A stretch of DNA of 8,649 nucleotides from Kiritimatiellota bacterium. GTDB lineage: Bacteria > Verrucomicrobiota > Kiritimatiellia > RFP12 > UBA1067. The stretch is from contig WRML01000069.1 of NCBI GenBank assembly GCA_009777165.1, positions 1-8,649 of the forward strand, given 5' to 3'. The translations under genes were made by a program, and so were the position numbers. The notes beneath the pieces were generated by a model, which saw nothing but the letters and a program-made list of their open reading frames with translations, made no database searches and was not told the origin of the DNA. Below, piece by piece: positions 6,886 to 8,649 of this stretch (its first letter is position 1; each line of letters opens with the position of its first letter).

Positions 6886-6922
6886 GGACAGGCGATCCGG
6901 GGGACGACACTACCTTTTTCAT
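6886..6922 (-). pseudogene. Orphan gene start (remnant of a lost third operon gene)
   Basis: An ATG at 6922 lies nine bases after the stop codon of the preceding minus-strand gene. It has the same GAGG signal and spacing that begin the gene at 7798. The first codons read MKKVVSS, close to the MRRVL start of the neighbour and typical of a signal peptide beginning. After about a dozen codons the sequence runs into the hairpin repeat cluster. The frame stays open to 6665 only as an Arg/Pro/Ser-rich shadow of the M48 gene on the other strand. The likely reading is a gene truncated by insertion or deletion at the repeats. The alternative is that the start is fortuitous and belongs only to the repeated junction. 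Confidence 0.4.
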
Positions 6923-6950
6923 GGCTTGACCTCATTTCAGTTTGTTGCGC
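6920..6950 (-). repeat. Gene-junction repeat, copy A
   Basis: A 31-base sequence on the minus strand runs from the last codons of one gene (...RNKLK, stop) through GAGG to the next ATG. It matches copy B at 7796-7826 at 29 of 31 positions, with identical spacing. Confidence 0.85.
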
Positions 6951-7798
6951 CGCGCATAGAGGACGCCGATGAGGAGGGTGAGGGCTGCGAGGGCGGCAGG
7001 GATCCAAAGGCGGTTTCCCGGCTCGCGGGGAGGCACGGAGTGTTGAAGCCCGCCCTCCGGTGTCCCGCCTTCTGCTTGGGGTTTGACGGGCACGTCGAGC
7101 ACGGGCATGGTGAGCCCGTACTTCGCCAGGTCCACGCTGCACACGGGGTTGCCGCCCGCGTCGAACGACACCACCATCGTCAGCAGCTCGGCAGGGATTT
7201 TAGACGGGTCCTTTTGCATCTTTTCCCAGCACTGGCGCAAGATTGCATGAACATAGAGACCTTGAGGTCCTGTGTTGGTGACAGACGGAATACATTCAAA
7301 CCAGCTCGACACCCCAAAACCAGAAGGATAATAGTCAACGACATTGGTTCCTGCCACCCGCCGTACCAAATAATCCCTGAAATGGGGGCTGATTATATCA
7401 ATGTCTCTCACATCACCCTTTAGCAACAGATACTCGCTTGCAACATGTGTATTCAATTGCTCCTCTTCATTTCTCAACACCTTCCGCGCCCAATCAAGAG
7501 CTTCCTGATTCCCATACGAAGCCCTATCCCATCCATCAGCTATATCGAACAACCCTACTATTGTACCTACGATGTTCGGGTCATCAGGGTTCTCCTCAAT
7601 CATCTCTAAATATACAGACATTTTGATGTCACGGTCAAACGCATGTAAACTTTTTCTAATACTTGCAAAATCAAATATATCGTCGCATCCATAAAGCTTT
7701 TCAACATACCCGCGCACAAGCTGCCGTGTCTCTTCCATGGGGACACTGTGGATATACAGGGTCGCCATACCTATCATTACAAACAATACTCGTCTCAT
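6932..7798 (-). CDS. Exported, C-terminally membrane-anchored protein of unknown family
   Basis: A 288-residue protein I do not recognise. An N-terminal signal-like segment (MRRVLFVMIGMATLYIHSVP, 1-20) is followed by an acidic, largely helical soluble region to about residue 200. It contains LVRGYVEKLYG, SVYLEMIEENPDD, IVGTIVGLFDIADGWDRASY and EALDWARKVLRNEEEQ. Then come a beta-rich piece (MVVSFDAGGNPVCSVDLAKY), a Gly/Pro/Glu-rich linker at about 236-262, a transmembrane stretch at 264-282 and the basic tail RRNKLK. Export with a C-terminal anchor, bulk outside the cytoplasm, is inferred. The start ATG at 7798 has GAGG overlapping the upstream stop codon, so translation is probably coupled to the metzincin gene nine bases upstream. 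Base composition is uneven: 7621-7680 has 17 G/C in 60, whereas 7081-7140 has 40 in 60. No catalytic motif is visible. Confidence 0.8.
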   Translation of the reverse strand: MRRVLFVMIGMATLYIHSVPMEETRQLVRGYVEKLYGCDDIFDFASIRKSLHAFDRDIKMSVYLEMIEENPDDPNIVGTIVGLFDIADGWDRASYGNQEALDWARKVLRNEEEQLNTHVASEYLLLKGDVRDIDIISPHFRDYLVRRVAGTNVVDYYPSGFGVSSWFECIPSVTNTGPQGLYVHAILRQCWEKMQKDPSKIPAELLTMVVSFDAGGNPVCSVDLAKYGLTMPVLDVPVKPQAEGGTPEGGLQHSVPPREPGNRLWIPAALAALTLLIGVLYARRNKLK

Positions 7799-7826
7799 GG
7801 TTTCACCTCATTTCAGTTTGTTGCGC
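7796..7826 (-). repeat. Gene-junction repeat, copy B
   Basis: This is the junction between the metzincin gene and the anchored-protein gene. It codes the metzincin C-terminus RNKLK, its TGA stop, the overlapping GAGG ribosome binding site and the next ATG at 7798. It is 29/31 identical to copy A at 6920-6950. The two genes are otherwise unrelated in sequence, so conservation here is not explained by whole-gene duplication. Confidence 0.85.
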
Positions 7827-8649
7827 ATCTCGCCGTTGGCGCGTATCCTGTCAACCTGTTGCTGTGTCAGGCGTTTCTTGCCCCAGAGGACTTTCCCGGG
7901 GGGTGGCGCACTTGCGTTCATAAGGTTCCACGGCATATTTGTGGTATGCCCTTCCCCAAAAAGGTGGACGATTTCATGGGTTGGCATAAAGGGCTGCTCA
8001 GGGTATTGTACCGTCACAAAGCAGGTGTCAATGTAGCTCTTGTCGGGGTTGCCTGTGAAAACATGGGCGGCGAAAGCGTAACCCACAGCTAATCTCGGTT
8101 CTAATCCAGGCCCTCCAATTTTTATCACTCCCGGCACATAGATGACGCGCAGGTTATTCGTGCCGAGGCCGGAGGCGTCTATCACATCCCGGGCTTCCTG
8201 CGTCAATGAAAGGTTTCCCTGGGAGTCAACAGTCGCCGCGAACCAGTCCGCATTTGTCGCGACAGATTGCGGCGCGGGGAAGCCGGCGCTGTTGTCGGGG
8301 AGGTTGTAGTTGACCTTGATGTTCGCCTGCGCGAGACACTCCTGACACGCTTTCATGTCCGGCTCGATTTGACCGTCTTGGTGCCAGAAGCCATTAACGA
8401 TCATCGAGGCGACATCCACGGTGAGGGTCTTGATGTCCTTGCCGACGGTGGCGGTTTCCGTGAGCGAGACGCCGCCGTGGGAATAGGTCACGGGCAGGGG
8501 GTCGCCGAGGGCGCGGTGCGTCATGCGGGTCACGGCGTCCCCCGACGCGCCGGCGAGCATAAGGTCGTAAGGGTCCATGTCCTTGGCGTCGGCGACGATG
8601 ATGCGGTTGGTGGAGAGGTAGGTGCCGTCGGGCTGGCGGAACAGCGACA
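7808..8649 (-). CDS. Metzincin-type zinc metallopeptidase (5'-partial)
   Basis: The frame is open through the right edge. The ATG at 8578 is probably internal, because 23 further in-frame codons upstream look coding (RQPDGTYLSTNRIIV) and no spaced ribosome binding site precedes it. Counting from that ATG, HEIVHLFGEGH at 201-211 is the metzincin zinc motif HExxHxxGxxH: ligands H201, H205 and H211, catalytic E202, and the turn glycine G208. NLMN at 218-221 is a plausible Met-turn with M220. Cysteines at 78, 81 and 186 could form a disulphide in an exported enzyme. The region KACQECLAQANIKVNYN before the catalytic half resembles the pre-active-site helix and strand of related zincins. No anchor is visible at the C-terminus, which ends in MRNKLK. 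The N-terminal part and any signal peptide are outside the window, so secretion is inferred. Substrate and subfamily are not identifiable. It is probably co-transcribed with the anchored protein downstream. Confidence 0.85.
   Translation of the reverse strand, partial: SLFRQPDGTYLSTNRIIVADAKDMDPYDLMLAGASGDAVTRMTHRALGDPLPVTYSHGGVSLTETATVGKDIKTLTVDVASMIVNGFWHQDGQIEPDMKACQECLAQANIKVNYNLPDNSAGFPAPQSVATNADWFAATVDSQGNLSLTQEARDVIDASGLGTNNLRVIYVPGVIKIGGPGLEPRLAVGYAFAAHVFTGNPDKSYIDTCFVTVQYPEQPFMPTHEIVHLFGEGHTTNMPWNLMNASAPPPGKVLWGKKRLTQQQVDRIRANGEMRNKLK

Noticed and set aside
6665..6922. An intact 85-residue protein starting at 6922 on the minus strand
   Set aside because: Beyond the first dozen or so codons it reads through palindromic repeats and the antisense of the M48 gene, giving an Arg/Pro/Ser-rich product. 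Only the start region is taken seriously, as a remnant.
7663..8092. Overlapping plus-strand frames of 86, 99 and 114 codons across the metzincin gene end
   Set aside because: They are antisense to the zinc-motif gene and the coupled junction, with no ribosome binding site or recognisable sequence.

Overview
This is a GC-rich bacterial window with one large partial gene, a two-gene operon and a two-gene convergent operon. No rRNA, tRNA, CRISPR array, transposase or phage gene is visible. The closest match in style I can name is the Planctomycetota-Verrucomicrobiota group, in particular Kiritimatiellota/Lentisphaerota-like genomes. The grounds are a giant secreted protein of autotransporter-type beta-strand repeats plus PA14 with no autotransporter barrel, a LemA + M48 peptidase pair, and many short GC-rich palindromic repeats. 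This placement is an inference from gene style, not a demonstrated identity.

Layout. (1) 1-3767, plus strand: the 3' part of a very large surface/secreted protein. It contains autotransporter-like beta-strand repeats, a PA14 domain and three diverged copies of a roughly 165-183 residue beta-rich module I do not recognise. (2) 3768-4052: a 285-base gap with a GC-rich hairpin, an AT-rich island with a tandem heptamer palindrome, and a probable promoter and ribosome binding site. (3) 4053-4664: a LemA-family membrane protein. (4) 4665-4770: a spacer made almost wholly of a heptamer tandem repeat and its inverted partner. (5) 4771-6741: a long M48 (HtpX-like) membrane zinc peptidase with a large helical C-terminal extension. 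A palindromic repeat element sits in frame in the linker between its two halves. (6) 6742-6931: a cluster of four hairpins of the same repeat family, followed by what looks like the orphaned start of a lost gene. (7) 6932-7798, minus strand: a predicted exported, C-terminally membrane-anchored protein of unknown family with a patchwork base composition. (8) 7808-8649, minus strand: the 3' part of a metzincin-type zinc protease gene with an HExxHxxGxxH motif and a plausible Met-turn.

How the genes may work together. LemA and M48 peptidases are commonly neighbours and probably act together in inner-membrane protein quality control. On the minus strand the metzincin gene is followed after nine bases by the anchored protein gene, so the two are probably co-transcribed. 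The junction between them (stop, GAGG, start) is repeated 29/31 at the end of the second gene. There it leads into a start codon with only a few plausible codons before the hairpin cluster. This suggests that the operon once had a third member, or that the genes are units of a tandem family.

The most notable signals are that duplicated junction with its orphan start, the in-frame repeat in the peptidase, the self-complementary heptamer array between lemA and the peptidase gene, and the unrecognised three-copy module in the large protein.
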